Notes: generated from the sequence alone by a model not told the origin. Counted from the stretch's first letter, positions 15,964-25,385 are shown. The stretch is DNA of 35,187 bases from an uncultured Gallionellaceae bacterium (GCA_903876625.1 CAIRAO010000307.1:1-35187), one strand, 5' to 3'. Program-made: numbers and translations.

Positions 15964-17931
15964 CTACTTTCCTATCTCGAGTATTGTATCGAACATACTG
16001 TTGGATATCTGCAAGGCCTTCCCCGCTGCCTGATAGGCGCGCTGATAACGCATCAGATTCGCAGCCTCTTCGTCCAGGTTAACTCCGGAGAAAGCTTGTT
16101 GTGTCGCTACCGTCTGCTCTGCCATATCGGTTTGCGCTTTACTGGTCACTTGCAGTTCTCGAGTTTTATTTCCTACATCGCTCACCCATTGAGCATACGC
16201 ACCTTGAAACGTCAAAGTTGCTTTGCCGCCTTCTGTCGCACCAAGCGTGTTTTGAGTTTGCAAATTGGCCATCAAAAGCGCATTGCTACTGTCCGCGGTT
16301 GCGTTTAGATTGGGACCGACTCTAAAGGTATCTCCTTTGACCGGGTCTCCGTTTATCTGCGTCTTCCATCCATGAAAACTAATTTCTTCACCGGGAACGT
16401 ACGCGCGATTAAAGATCTCTCTGTTTCCTGATTTTTCATCATAAACATCGAAAGTGGTCGCACTGGTAAACTTGATTGTGATGGACGACTTCAGATTCAC
16501 ATCGGTCAACGGATGTAGAGGATCAGGATTGTGTGGTTCCACCGGTGTATTAACGGTGACATCTCCGATCCTGGCTGAACCTTTGTTGTCGAGTGACGAA
16601 TTACTGCGAATGGGTGTTGCCGCTGCAATTTTGGCCGGATCTGTCAGCGCAACCGAAATGTCACGCGCTCCGTTGATAGTGGGGCGAATCATATAGCTGT
16701 CACCTGGCATCGCACCTTCTGTGGCACTGAGCGTCAGTCCATCTATCGGCGTTTTAGGCAGACCATCGGCAAAAGTGGTTTCCTTATTATCTGACTGGCG
16801 AATCAAGGTGTATCTCGACCCTCCATCGAATCTCAGTAAATAATCTCCGCCTGTCAGGTTGGCATAATCGGCTGTATTTCCGATACTGGCAGTTATTACA
16901 CTTTGTCCCTTATTCTGTGTGTTGGAATAAATCACCGGTTGCGGCTGAACAAAAAAATTCTCGCCCAAATCTCCGTTCAAATCCTGACCCAATTGATGCT
17001 GCTGATTCAATACCCCGGCAAGACCCATTGCAACTCGTCCTAATGCATTTTGAGAATTTGCCAGCGTAGTGTCGCGAAAGGTTAGAAAACCACCTAAATT
17101 GCCGCCTTGCAAACTACTTTGTTGCAGTGTTGTTTTCGATCCGTCCATGTTGCGATAAACAATGTCTTGTTTGGAAGGATCAGCTGGTGACTGAGCGATC
17201 CCCAATGAGAATGCCGTACTGCCAACCACCAGCGATTGCCCGTTACCAATAAATATGTTGTAGGCACCATCGCTCTGCTTGACCACCGTTGTCTTTATTT
17301 CTTTATTCAATTCGGCAATAAGCCGATCACGCTGATCAAGCACATCATTGGGCGGTTGGTTGCTGGTGGCTTGCAACATGACAATATTCTGATTTAACGC
17401 AGCGATCTGGCTCGAATAACTATTCACCAATGAAATACTATTGGATATCTGACTTTGGACAGTATTGTTAACGTCAATGAAGCGCTGGCCCAACGATTGA
17501 AAGCGCGAAGTCAGCGCGCCGGCACTATTGAGCATCGCTTGCCGTGCCGGTTGCGACTCGGGTGCAGAGGAAACATTATTGACTGAAGTAAAAAAATCCT
17601 GAATTGCCGGTGATATTCCTGCAGTAGGATCCGCGATTACATTGTCAATTTGTTGAATCTGGGCGTGGTAGGTATTTAGCATTGAAGCCTGAGTTTGCTC
17701 GGACAACACTTGTCCGGTCAGGAATTGGCTGTACGCCCTTTTGACGGTTTCTACATTAACACCCTGACCGACATAGCCCGAGCCCAAATATTGGGGCTTA
17801 CGTACTGCCATTTCTACTTCTTGTCGGGTGAATCCGGGTGTATTTGCGTTGGCGATATTGTGCCCGGTAGTCTGCAGACCTACCTGTGCCGCATTGAGTG
17901 CGCTTACACTGACGCCCATCACACCTGACAT
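15964..17931 (-). CDS. flgK: Hook-associated protein FlgK (HAP1)
   Basis: First hook-filament junction protein. From the ATG at 17931 it is 655 aa. GAGAGG lies about 5 nt upstream of this start; an upstream start at 17952 would add seven non-family residues. The N-terminus has VSALNAAQVGLQTTGHNIANANTPGFTRQ and the C-terminus has SGVNLDEEAANLMRYQRAYQAAGKALQ, the two rod-type helices. The central region is enlarged compared with E. coli FlgK, as is common for this variable part. A sigma-28 promoter lies about 40-70 nt upstream. Confidence 0.96.
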   Translation of the reverse strand: MSGVMGVSVSALNAAQVGLQTTGHNIANANTPGFTRQEVEMAVRKPQYLGSGYVGQGVNVETVKRAYSQFLTGQVLSEQTQASMLNTYHAQIQQIDNVIADPTAGISPAIQDFFTSVNNVSSAPESQPARQAMLNSAGALTSRFQSLGQRFIDVNNTVQSQISNSISLVNSYSSQIAALNQNIVMLQATSNQPPNDVLDQRDRLIAELNKEIKTTVVKQSDGAYNIFIGNGQSLVVGSTAFSLGIAQSPADPSKQDIVYRNMDGSKTTLQQSSLQGGNLGGFLTFRDTTLANSQNALGRVAMGLAGVLNQQHQLGQDLNGDLGENFFVQPQPVIYSNTQNKGQSVITASIGNTADYANLTGGDYLLRFDGGSRYTLIRQSDNKETTFADGLPKTPIDGLTLSATEGAMPGDSYMIRPTINGARDISVALTDPAKIAAATPIRSNSSLDNKGSARIGDVTVNTPVEPHNPDPLHPLTDVNLKSSITIKFTSATTFDVYDEKSGNREIFNRAYVPGEEISFHGWKTQINGDPVKGDTFRVGPNLNATADSSNALLMANLQTQNTLGATEGGKATLTFQGAYAQWVSDVGNKTRELQVTSKAQTDMAEQTVATQQAFSGVNLDEEAANLMRYQRAYQAAGKALQISNSMFDTILEIGK

Positions 17932-17945
17932 GAACCTCTCCCACC

Positions 17946-17960
17946 GCTCCACTTCGGAGC
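17946..17960 (-). other. Small hairpin in the flgKL leader
   Basis: GCTCC, 5 nt, GGAGC forms a perfect 5-bp stem in the predicted transcript leader, about 15 nt before the flgK start and just upstream of its ribosome site. It might affect translation; this is inference. Confidence 0.35.
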
Positions 17961-17971
17961 TTCACTTCAAT

Positions 17972-17998
17972 CTATCGGCAAATTCTCCCGATACTTTA
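17972..17998 (-). promoter_or_regulatory. Sigma-28 (FliA) promoter of flgKL
   Basis: Minus-strand TAAAGTAT, 11 nt, GCCGATAG. It matches the sigma-28 consensus at 14 of 16 positions with the exact spacer. It sits in the 82-nt gap between flgJ and flgK and points at flgK, separating late hook-associated genes from the rod and ring genes upstream. Confidence 0.85.
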
Positions 17999-18013
17999 AT
18001 CAACTCACGCTTG

Positions 18014-18856
18014 TTAAGCTAACGTATTGACGCTATTAATAACTTTAGTCAGTTTTTCACCATACTGAGGATCGGTTGCATAGCCGGCCTTTTGCAGCGC
18101 GTTGGCAAATCCATGCGAACTATTTCCTTGTTTTAAAACCTCAGCGTAACGGGGATTGTTGCTCAACGTATTGGCATAATCTTTGAAAGCCTCTGCATAA
18201 GAACCATAGGCACGAAACTTTTCTACCTGTTTGTTTGCCAAGCCATTGTGATATTCAGTCGTGGTGACTTCTGCTATTTTTCCATTCCAACTTGGACCGG
18301 CTTTAATTCCAAACAGATTGTGGCTATTCGTGCCATCAGGCATCTTGATTTCCCTGCGTCCCCAACCGCTTTCCAAAGCTGCCTGCCCAACCATCAAGTG
18401 CGCAGGGATACCTGTTTCAGCGCTGGCTTGCTGTGCATGCGGCATCAGTTTTTTCACAAAATCCTGCTGAAAATTTTCGTTGTAGGCAGAAGGAATCGAG
18501 CCCTTTAATACTGGTGTTGAATCTGCTTTTGGCACACCAACGGCATTCAACGATGAATGACTTAATTGGCGTACCATGACTTCGGCCAATCCAACTCCTT
18601 GCCCCGAAGACATGCTTTGGGCCAGTTGCTGATCCAGCATTCCGGTAAACATCTTGGTTTGGTCATTGTCAAACATGCCTTCCTGAGGTGTCGCTTCTCG
18701 CATACTCTTCAGCATCATGTTCAGAAACACCTGTTCAAATTGCTGGGCGGCGCCTTTGAGGGCTTTATCCGGAGACTGCTTGGCTTGCAGGCGTAGTTTT
18801 TCCAGACTTTGGGAGTCTAGTGCCAAGCTACCAATATCATTGGTCGAGATCGTCAT
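18014..18856 (-). CDS. flgJ: Peptidoglycan hydrolase and rod scaffold FlgJ
   Basis: Periplasmic protein that caps rod growth and opens the cell wall. The 280 aa combine an N-terminal rod-binding domain (about 30-105, AAQQFEQVFLNMMLKSMREATP) with a C-terminal glucosaminidase-type domain (about 135-280). The latter includes HLMVGQAALESGWGRREI, whose Glu is the expected catalytic acid, then NLFGIKAG, FRAYGSYAEAFKDYA and YATDPQYGEKL. The two-domain form is typical of beta- and gammaproteobacteria. Confidence 0.95.
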   Translation of the reverse strand: MTISTNDIGSLALDSQSLEKLRLQAKQSPDKALKGAAQQFEQVFLNMMLKSMREATPQEGMFDNDQTKMFTGMLDQQLAQSMSSGQGVGLAEVMVRQLSHSSLNAVGVPKADSTPVLKGSIPSAYNENFQQDFVKKLMPHAQQASAETGIPAHLMVGQAALESGWGRREIKMPDGTNSHNLFGIKAGPSWNGKIAEVTTTEYHNGLANKQVEKFRAYGSYAEAFKDYANTLSNNPRYAEVLKQGNSSHGFANALQKAGYATDPQYGEKLTKVINSVNTLA

Positions 18857-18892
18857 ACCCGCGATTCCTGGTTAAACCGATTCTTTTAAGAA

Positions 18893-19960
18893 TCAAATAA
18901 TTTCAAGCTCGGCGCGTAGCGCTCCGGCTGATTTCATTGCCTGCAAAATAGCAAGTAAATCTTGAGGGGTCGCCCCCATAGAGTTCAACGCGCTAACCAC
19001 TTCTCCCAATGCTACTCCTCGCTTCAAAAACATCAAGCTGGCTTTTGTTTCATTGCTTGGTTTGTTTACATCAACTACTCCCGGTTTTGCAGGGGAATTG
19101 TTTGCCTGCCCGGTTACATTTTCGGAATTGATCACAACCGATAAATTTCCATGAGCGACCGCACAGTCATCCAAAAGTACTGTCTGATTCATGACTACTG
19201 ACCCAGTGCGCGAATTGATAATCACTTTAGCTATCGCTCGCGCCGCATCAACTTGCAAATTTTCAACACGCGATATAAATGCAACGCGTGTACTACCTAC
19301 GGGAGATTTGATCTGTATGGAACGCGCATCTAAAGCTGTTGCGATCTCTGTATCTGTCGAAAGTTCCCGATTGACCGCATCTGCCACACGTGCTGCCGTG
19401 GTGAAATCCCCTGCATTGAGTTCAAGATAAATAAACTCGCCCTGACCCAATGCTGTAGGCACGGTTCGCTCAACCGTTGCTCCGCTCGGTATGCGCCCGA
19501 CAATTAGATGGGTTCCTCCTCCTGAAGAGGCGACCACCAAATTACCCTGGGCCATGCCGTAAACTTGGCCATCAGCACCCTTAAGAGGTGTCATCAGCAA
19601 TGTTCCCCCACGCAGGCTTTTAGCATTCCCGAATGAAGAAACGGTCACATCGATAGTTTGACCTTGGCGAGCAAATGCGGGTAGAGACGCCGTGACGGTC
19701 ACCGCCGCTACGTTTTTTGTTTGCAGTGCCGTTCCGGGAGGCAAAGTGACGCCCATCTCTGTCAGCATTGATATGGTGCTATTTACCGTGAATGGCGCCT
19801 GATCTCCGCTGCCATCAAGTCCAACAACCAAACCGTAACCCAGTAGCTGATTCTCACGCACTCCCAATATGCTGGCCAGGTCTTTAACTCTTTCAGCTGA
19901 AGCATCCAGAGTCGTCATCACCAGTAAACATATCATTAACCACTTCAAAATTATTTTCAT
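18893..19960 (-). CDS. flgI: Flagellar P-ring protein FlgI
   Basis: Forms the periplasmic bushing ring around the rod. It is 355 aa, with a signal peptide (about 1-22, LMICLLVMTTLDASA). The conserved beginning RVKDLASILGVRENQLLGYGLVVGLDGSGDQ follows. Further matches are GMAQGNLVV, RIPSGATVERTVP and the C-terminal LKRGVALGEVVSALNSMGATPQDLLAILQAMKSAGAL. It lies 12 nt after flgH. The rod proteins and this ring together imply a Gram-negative envelope. Confidence 0.97.
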   Translation of the reverse strand: MKIILKWLMICLLVMTTLDASAERVKDLASILGVRENQLLGYGLVVGLDGSGDQAPFTVNSTISMLTEMGVTLPPGTALQTKNVAAVTVTASLPAFARQGQTIDVTVSSFGNAKSLRGGTLLMTPLKGADGQVYGMAQGNLVVASSGGGTHLIVGRIPSGATVERTVPTALGQGEFIYLELNAGDFTTAARVADAVNRELSTDTEIATALDARSIQIKSPVGSTRVAFISRVENLQVDAARAIAKVIINSRTGSVVMNQTVLLDDCAVAHGNLSVVINSENVTGQANNSPAKPGVVDVNKPSNETKASLMFLKRGVALGEVVSALNSMGATPQDLLAILQAMKSAGALRAELEII

Positions 19961-19972
19961 GATGTAGCCTCT

Positions 19973-20578
19973 CTAGAAGTACAACTGTTTGGGCAGAAAG
20001 AATCGATCAAGTCGGCTGAAAAAAGTCTGATTAGAATCGCCATTTTCCGCACTTCTGTATTCAATTTGAACATCTGCCACTTGCGCAGACTGCACCGTAT
20101 TAGTCGTAGAAATTGCGTTAGGATTCACAATTCCCGAGAAGCGCACATATTCAAAATTTGCATCTCCATTTGAATATTTCACCAACTTATCACCGCATAC
20201 TACTAGCTTTCCATTAGATAACACGCCGATCACCGTCACTACTACCGTACCTGAGAACGTATTTCCGTTATCTTTATCTTCGCCTTTTGCGGTGGGTAAT
20301 GTGGCATTCACTTTTCCTGGCTTTGCTGCATTTGCGCTGGATTTATCTGTTGCGGGTGGCTCGCCAAGCATGACCGTCAGCTCATCGCCCACATTACGGG
20401 CATGCCGGTCTTCAAACAAAGGGCGAATCGCAGCAGGTTGAAAAATGGCACCGTTATCGAACCGGACGATTTTCTGGGCCAATGGGCATGTAGCTAGCGG
20501 AGTCTTGGTTCTTATCGGTGTGCATCCGACCATCACTACTATCATTCCCAATAAAAACAAACAGATTAGATTACGCAT
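19973..20578 (-). CDS. flgH: Flagellar L-ring lipoprotein FlgH
   Basis: Outer-membrane ring around the rod. The N-terminus is a lipoprotein signal ending in MVGC (Cys19). Family blocks are GAIFQP, RPLFEDRHARNVGDELTVML, NTFSGTVVVTVIGVLSNGKLVV, FEYVRFSGIVNPNAIS and VQSAQVADVQIEYR. It is 201 aa, shorter than the roughly 230 aa common in the family; the segment between GDELTVML and NTFSG is reduced by about 30 residues. GGAGA precedes the start. Confidence 0.95.
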   Translation of the reverse strand: MRNLICLFLLGMIVVMVGCTPIRTKTPLATCPLAQKIVRFDNGAIFQPAAIRPLFEDRHARNVGDELTVMLGEPPATDKSSANAAKPGKVNATLPTAKGEDKDNGNTFSGTVVVTVIGVLSNGKLVVCGDKLVKYSNGDANFEYVRFSGIVNPNAISTTNTVQSAQVADVQIEYRSAENGDSNQTFFSRLDRFFLPKQLYF

Positions 20579-20604
20579 TGTATTCTCCTAAACCTTTATC
20601 CCCG

Positions 20605-21387
20605 CTAAATTTGCGATAGTTTCTGCAACATCTGATCCGACGTTGTAATCGCTTTGGAGTTGATCTCATAAGCGCGCTGCGTTTGAATCATGTTTACCAA
20701 TTCTTCTACTACGTTTACGTTCGATGTTTCCACGAAACCTTGTCCCAATGTTCCCAAACCATTCACCCCTGGAGAAGCCGTGGCCGGAGCGCCGGATGAA
20801 GCAGTTTCTAGATATAAATTTTGTCCCATACTCTGCAATCCGGATGGATTGATAAAACTTGCAAGTTGCATCGTGCCGATTTGGACCGGCGCCGTGCTAC
20901 CCGGTTGAGTGATTGAAACCAATCCATCTTGTCCGATCGTCACGCTTGATGCATTAGCAGGAATCGTGATGGCTGGCTGCACAACAAATCCGCTGGATGT
21001 CACTATTTGTCCCTGCCCGTCTGTCTGGAACGAACCATCACGCGTATATCCGGTTGAGCCATCCGGCATCAACACGGGAAAGAATCCACTTCCCTGAATT
21101 GCCACATCCAGCTTGTTACCTGTTTGCGCGAGATTGCCCTGAGTGTGAATACGTTCCGCAGCAACAGGACGCACACCAGTACCAATTTGCAACCCGGATG
21201 GGATCTGCGTGTTCTGGGACGACTGCGCGCCTGGCTGGCGAATATTTTGATATAGCAAATCCTCAAATACAGCACGCGAACGTTTGAAACCATTCGTGCT
21301 CACGTTAGCCAAATTGTTGGCAACGACGTCCATCTGGGTTTGCTGGGCATCAAGTCCTGTTTTGGATATCCACAAGGAACGAATCAT
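20605..21387 (-). CDS. flgG: Distal rod protein FlgG
   Basis: Forms the distal rod that crosses the P and L rings. From the ATG at 21387 it is 260 aa, the canonical length, beginning [43 protein letters not shown] lies 7 nt upstream; an in-frame start at 21414 would add nine unsupported residues. The C-terminus [23 protein letters not shown] is the usual rod-hook helix. The 227-nt gap before flgF is the longest in this run; I see no convincing promoter or gene in it. Confidence 0.97.
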   Translation of the reverse strand: MIRSLWISKTGLDAQQTQMDVVANNLANVSTNGFKRSRAVFEDLLYQNIRQPGAQSSQNTQIPSGLQIGTGVRPVAAERIHTQGNLAQTGNKLDVAIQGSGFFPVLMPDGSTGYTRDGSFQTDGQGQIVTSSGFVVQPAITIPANASSVTIGQDGLVSITQPGSTAPVQIGTMQLASFINPSGLQSMGQNLYLETASSGAPATASPGVNGLGTLGQGFVETSNVNVVEELVNMIQTQRAYEINSKAITTSDQMLQKLSQI

Positions 21388-21614
21388 CTGGGTACTCCTT
21401 AATTTTGCCGGCAACTAAGCTTCAAGCCATTACACCTGAGCCTATTCTACTAAAATTGGGAGAAATCAAACTAACGATGAGAAGCATAAAACAGGGCTTA
21501 TTCCTTACGTTCGCGAACTCTAACGACACTAAACTTGCGCAAGGAAATTTCAGATGTGCGCGCGTTTACTTCTTTTGGATTTACCTAAGGTAGCCAGATA
21601 CAAAATTTTACTCT

Positions 21615-22358
21615 TTATCCATTAAAACTAAGCAATTGACTTGCTGCCTTTGCGTCGTTATCTGCAGTTTGCAGCATTTTCATCTGGTTATCGAATTGGC
21701 GGGCCAGCGTGATCATGGTCACCATCGCTTCAACCGGATTCACGTTACTTCCTTCCAGATTACCAGTCACTATCGTTACTTTGCCGTCGGAAGCTGCTGC
21801 ATTCCCATTCTTTGTTCGAAACAATCCGTCATCACCGCGCACCAATTGATCCTCGGGCGGGTTGGTCAATTTAATACGCCCGACGGTTGCAACTTCTGCG
21901 GGTTTTGTTCCGGTTGGAACCGTGGATATTGTTCCGTCTTTGGCAATGGTAATTTCTGTGTTCGGTGGCAAAGTAATGGGGCCGGCATCACCCAATACAT
22001 TCAGTCCGCTGCGCGTTTGTAGCAGACCATTTGCGGTAACTTGAAAACTGCCATTTCGTGTATATGACTCTTTACCATCCGGACCTTGTACAGCAATCCA
22101 CCCTTTGCCATCAATGGCAACATCCTGATTACGCCCCGTTGGCTCCATAGCGCCAGCCGAAAAATCCGCACCTGCTGTCGAATCTACCACGAACACGCGC
22201 GTCGGCAGGCCTTCGCCAACCAGCGGAACAGCTCGAAACGTATTGATCTGAGCCCGGAAACCCGGAGTGTGATTGTTAGCCAGATTCTCAGAAACTGCAG
22301 CTTGTTGCTGCAGTACATGAGATGCACCCGTCATAGCAGTGTATATTAATCTGTCCAT
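21615..22358 (-). CDS. flgF: Proximal rod protein FlgF
   Basis: Rod component between FlgC and FlgG. It is 247 aa. The N-terminus MDRLIYTAMTGASHVLQQQAAVSENLANNHTPGFRAQ is diagnostic for FlgF. The central GKGWIAVQGPDGKESYTRNGSFQ and the C-terminal NPVEAMVTMITLARQFDNQMKMLQTAD also match. GAGGA precedes the start. It follows flgE by 60 nt, a gap containing a small AT-rich hairpin. Confidence 0.96.
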   Translation of the reverse strand: MDRLIYTAMTGASHVLQQQAAVSENLANNHTPGFRAQINTFRAVPLVGEGLPTRVFVVDSTAGADFSAGAMEPTGRNQDVAIDGKGWIAVQGPDGKESYTRNGSFQVTANGLLQTRSGLNVLGDAGPITLPPNTEITIAKDGTISTVPTGTKPAEVATVGRIKLTNPPEDQLVRGDDGLFRTKNGNAAASDGKVTIVTGNLEGSNVNPVEAMVTMITLARQFDNQMKMLQTADNDAKAASQLLSFNG

Positions 22359-22381
22359 ATCACTTCCTCAACCATAAATGA

Positions 22382-22409
22382 AATCTCTAACAAAATATGA
22401 TTAGAGATT
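22382..22409 (-). repeat. Perfect 9-bp inverted repeat between flgE and flgF
   Basis: AATCTCTAA (22382-22390) and TTAGAGATT (22401-22409) are exact complements around a 10-nt loop in the 60-nt gap. The stem is AT-rich and has no clear U-run in the transcribed direction. It could be an RNA processing or weak attenuation element rather than a terminator. Confidence 0.5.
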
Positions 22410-22418
22410 CCCTAAAAG

Positions 22419-23765
22419 TTAGCGTAGATTGGTAATCGTTTGCAGTACCGCATCCTGAGTCTTGATAGTCTGGGCATTTGCCTGGTAAACGCGTTGCGCC
22501 ACGATCATATTGACCAGTTCACCTGTCAAGTCTACGTTGGCATCTTCTACCGCACCTGATTGCAACACACCCAAACTGGCGGAACCGGGCTCGCCTGCAA
22601 GTGGTGTTCCGGCTGCTGATGTTGGCGCCCATCGGTTATTTCCCAACGGTTGCAATCCCTGCGGGTTAGCAAAGTTGGCAAGGGTGACTTGTCCCAACTT
22701 CTGCGATTGTCCGTTGGTATAACGCCCCAGGACTGTACCGTCCGGACTAATATTAAACCCACTCGGCATTCCTGTCGTATAGCCATCCTGGATCAAAGTG
22801 TTTACCCCAAACGGTGATCCATATTGAGTACTCTCTGAAAAATCAAACTTAAGCGTCATTGGGTTTGCTGCTGCCGCGATGCCCCCGCCTGGGGGTGGCG
22901 AAAGTGGCGGAGTATAGGCGGCCATCATCGTTAGCATAGTACCAGGTGGTACTTTACCTGTTGTATCAAATGGCAGACCGGCACCCATCGGAACTGCACT
23001 CTCAGGCACGGTGGGCGTAGCTTGAGGCGGTTGCAACTGATTATCTATGGTCAGGTATACGTTCCAAGGATTGGTTGTTACACTTGGCGGTGCCTTTTGA
23101 AAATACAAGGTTGCAATATGCGGATTGCCCAAACTGTCATAGATCGTTGTTGAGGTCGAGTTATTATAAGTTCCCGGTTCGGTCGGGTTAAATCTGAAGG
23201 AACCAGCTGTCCCCGGAGGAACAGTCGCGTCAGGACCTTTATCTGCCGGCTTTGCCGTAATCGGACCACGTGCATCTACGTTTAAGCCAACCATCACGTT
23301 AGGGTGTTCAGAAGAACCCGTTGCACGTGCTTGAATTTGTGTGGTAGGAATTTGTAGTGCTCCTGGCACCCCTTCCTTGTTTACCCCAAATAATCTCATT
23401 CCTTCGCTGGTTACAATGAAACCCTGATTATCCATTTGAAACTGTCCGTTACGGGTGTAATACTGTGGTGCAGTGCTAATTTTGTTTCCCAGTTGAAAAA
23501 ATCCTTGGCCGTTTATTGCGGTATCCAGTGGGTTGTTGCTCGCAGAAATGTTTCCTTGCGAAAACTGCTGCGCAACAGTTGCTAATTTTGTACCAATTCC
23601 GGCCGAAGAACCGGCAGCACCGCCCATTGAGCTGGCATAAACATCGGCAAACTGGGCTTGAGATAATTTAAAACCTACCGTGTTTGCATTGGCCACATTA
23701 TTGCCAATGACATCCAGATTCTTGGCTGACGCATTCAGTCCACTTAATCCTTGTTGAAAACCCAT
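22419..23765 (-). CDS. flgE: Flagellar hook protein FlgE
   Basis: Main subunit of the hook. It is 448 aa. The N-terminus has MGFQQGLSGLNASAKNLDVIGNNVANANTVGFKLSQAQFADVYASS. The D1 strand region GQGFFQLGN follows, and the C-terminus is VDLTGELVNMIVAQRVYQANAQTIKTQDAVLQTI. The outer domain includes a Pro/Gly-rich stretch (about 280-300, PPLSPPPGGG). GGAGA precedes the ATG. It lies 44 nt after flgD, whose product caps the growing hook. Confidence 0.96.
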   Translation of the reverse strand: MGFQQGLSGLNASAKNLDVIGNNVANANTVGFKLSQAQFADVYASSMGGAAGSSAGIGTKLATVAQQFSQGNISASNNPLDTAINGQGFFQLGNKISTAPQYYTRNGQFQMDNQGFIVTSEGMRLFGVNKEGVPGALQIPTTQIQARATGSSEHPNVMVGLNVDARGPITAKPADKGPDATVPPGTAGSFRFNPTEPGTYNNSTSTTIYDSLGNPHIATLYFQKAPPSVTTNPWNVYLTIDNQLQPPQATPTVPESAVPMGAGLPFDTTGKVPPGTMLTMMAAYTPPLSPPPGGGIAAAANPMTLKFDFSESTQYGSPFGVNTLIQDGYTTGMPSGFNISPDGTVLGRYTNGQSQKLGQVTLANFANPQGLQPLGNNRWAPTSAAGTPLAGEPGSASLGVLQSGAVEDANVDLTGELVNMIVAQRVYQANAQTIKTQDAVLQTITNLR

Positions 23766-23809
23766 GATGTTCTCCTTAAAATTTGCCTAAATCCTAAACA
23801 GCATCCAAA

Positions 23810-24556
23810 TTACATAACTTGTTTAATGTCCGAAAGGTTAAACATACCCAACTTACCCACGTCCAATTTTGTACCGCCTGAGCCCGGTGCAACCCCCGCC
23901 ACCATGCCGAATGACAAGGTATTGATTGGCGTAGTTTTGCCTCCCGCAGTTGTTTCGGCTGCTAACTTATAAGCACCGTTTGGTAATTCTTTCCCCGCAT
24001 CATCAAGCCCGTCCCATGCCACTGGAACCACGCCAGGCTTTTGCGCGCCAAGCTTTAGCGTGCGCACAATATTATTTGCCCCGTCTTTAATAAGTACCTT
24101 GACTGACTCTGCGCCTTGTGAAAGATCCAAGCCTGCAATCGCTTTCCCATTACTCAATTCAAGTGACGATCCCGGAACCAGTGCACCATGTCCGATCATG
24201 CCTGTTGCCGACAGGGCTTGTCCTGCTGACATGCTGTCACTCAACGCTTTCAAGGTGGAGTTGACCTTATCGATACCGCTCACTGTACTGAGTTGCGCCA
24301 TTTGCGAAGTGACCTGCGCGTTATCCATCGGATTTAAGGGATCTTGATTTTTCATTTGTGTCACCAACAATTTCAAGAATCGATCCTGTGTATTCGGGCC
24401 AGCATCGCTTGCCGTCGCAGGAGGTGCTGCTTTATTGGGACCTTGCGCTGAACTTGCACCCGCCAAAGACTTATTAAGCCCTTGGGCTGAATTGGTGCTG
24501 CCCTGAGTTGTTGGTGGCGGAGGCGTTTGATTCGGGCCTTGAACAGAGTTAACCAT
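23810..24556 (-). CDS. flgD: Hook cap / assembly scaffold FlgD
   Basis: Cap that directs polymerisation of FlgE. It is 248 aa. The conserved export and capping core is DRFLKLLVTQMKNQDPLNPMDNAQVTSQMAQLSTVSGI (about 59-96). A FlgD Ig-like/Tudor region follows with PVAWDGLDDAGKELPNGAYKL. The first 55 residues are an unusual Pro/Gln/Asn-rich extension with repeated QGPN/QGLN units. GGAGA lies just before the ATG. It lies 11 nt after flgC. Confidence 0.95.
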   Translation of the reverse strand: MVNSVQGPNQTPPPPTTQGSTNSAQGLNKSLAGASSAQGPNKAAPPATASDAGPNTQDRFLKLLVTQMKNQDPLNPMDNAQVTSQMAQLSTVSGIDKVNSTLKALSDSMSAGQALSATGMIGHGALVPGSSLELSNGKAIAGLDLSQGAESVKVLIKDGANNIVRTLKLGAQKPGVVPVAWDGLDDAGKELPNGAYKLAAETTAGGKTTPINTLSFGMVAGVAPGSGGTKLDVGKLGMFNLSDIKQVM

Positions 24557-24567
24557 GGCAATTCTCC

Positions 24568-24975
24568 TTATGAACCGATCGTAAGAGTTTTAAGTAAGAG
24601 CGCTTTGGATGTATTCATTACATCCACATTATTTTGGTAAGAACGGGAAGCCGAAATCATATTCACCATCTCTTCCACCGGATTCACATTGGGTAACATC
24701 ACGTAACCTTGTTCGTTTGCCATCGGGTGCTTGGGATCGTATACCGCTTTCATCGGCGAGGTATCTTCAACTACGGCTTCGACTCTAACGCCTTCACCAA
24801 CTTGACCATTAAATGAAGTCGAGCTAAACAATACTTGCTTCGCGTGGTATGGTTGCCCATCCGGGCCGGTTGTACTTTCCGCATTCGCCAGATTACTCGC
24901 AACAACGTTAAGCCGTTGTGCCTGTGCGGTCATTCCCGAACCGGAGATGTTAAATATATTAAATAATGACGACAT
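24568..24975 (-). CDS. flgC: Proximal rod protein FlgC
   Basis: Rod subunit, 135 aa. The N-terminus is SLFNIFNISGSGMTAQAQRLNVVASNLANAEST. The C-terminus is VMLPNVNPVEEMVNMISASRSYQNNVDVMNTSKALLLKTL. Both are characteristic of FlgC. It starts 5 nt after flgB ends. Confidence 0.97.
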   Translation of the reverse strand: MSSLFNIFNISGSGMTAQAQRLNVVASNLANAESTTGPDGQPYHAKQVLFSSTSFNGQVGEGVRVEAVVEDTSPMKAVYDPKHPMANEQGYVMLPNVNPVEEMVNMISASRSYQNNVDVMNTSKALLLKTLTIGS

Positions 24976-24980
24976 GATAA

Positions 24981-25385
24981 TTATCCTTGTAATGCTGCCA
25001 GTACGTCTTTAACTTGATCGCTGACAAACTTCACGCTGGCTTCATAGCGCAATGCGTTGTCGGCAAACTGGGCTCGCTCTATATCCATATCTACCGTGTT
25101 GCCATCGGCGCTGGGTTGGATCACCGAGCGGTATAGTACCGGTGAACCCAGCACGCTCTCGCCTGTGCTTTCTCCCAAATGTCCAGATGAAGTCGTTGCC
25201 AACGGCAAGCTTGCACCACTGCCTGACATTGCGCCCTGCAACGCACTGGCAAAATCTATATCCCGTGCCTTGTAATTCGGTGTGTCCGCATTGGCAATGT
25301 TGGCGGCAATCAATTCTTGTCGTGCGGCACGCAAATTCAGCGCCGCCTGATTAAATTGAAACACGCTATCAATTCTGCCTGACAT
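24981..25385 (-). CDS. flgB: Proximal rod protein FlgB
   Basis: Innermost rod subunit joined to FliE. It is 134 aa, with FQFNQAALNLRAARQELIAANIANADTPNYKARDIDF at the N-terminus and AQFADNALRYEASVKFVSDQVKDVLAAL at the C-terminus. It is the first gene of the flgB-L run. The 143-nt region shared with the divergent flgA gene should hold promoters for both, but I recognise no sigma-28 or properly spaced sigma-54 site. Confidence 0.97.
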   Translation of the reverse strand: MSGRIDSVFQFNQAALNLRAARQELIAANIANADTPNYKARDIDFASALQGAMSGSGASLPLATTSSGHLGESTGESVLGSPVLYRSVIQPSADGNTVDMDIERAQFADNALRYEASVKFVSDQVKDVLAALQG

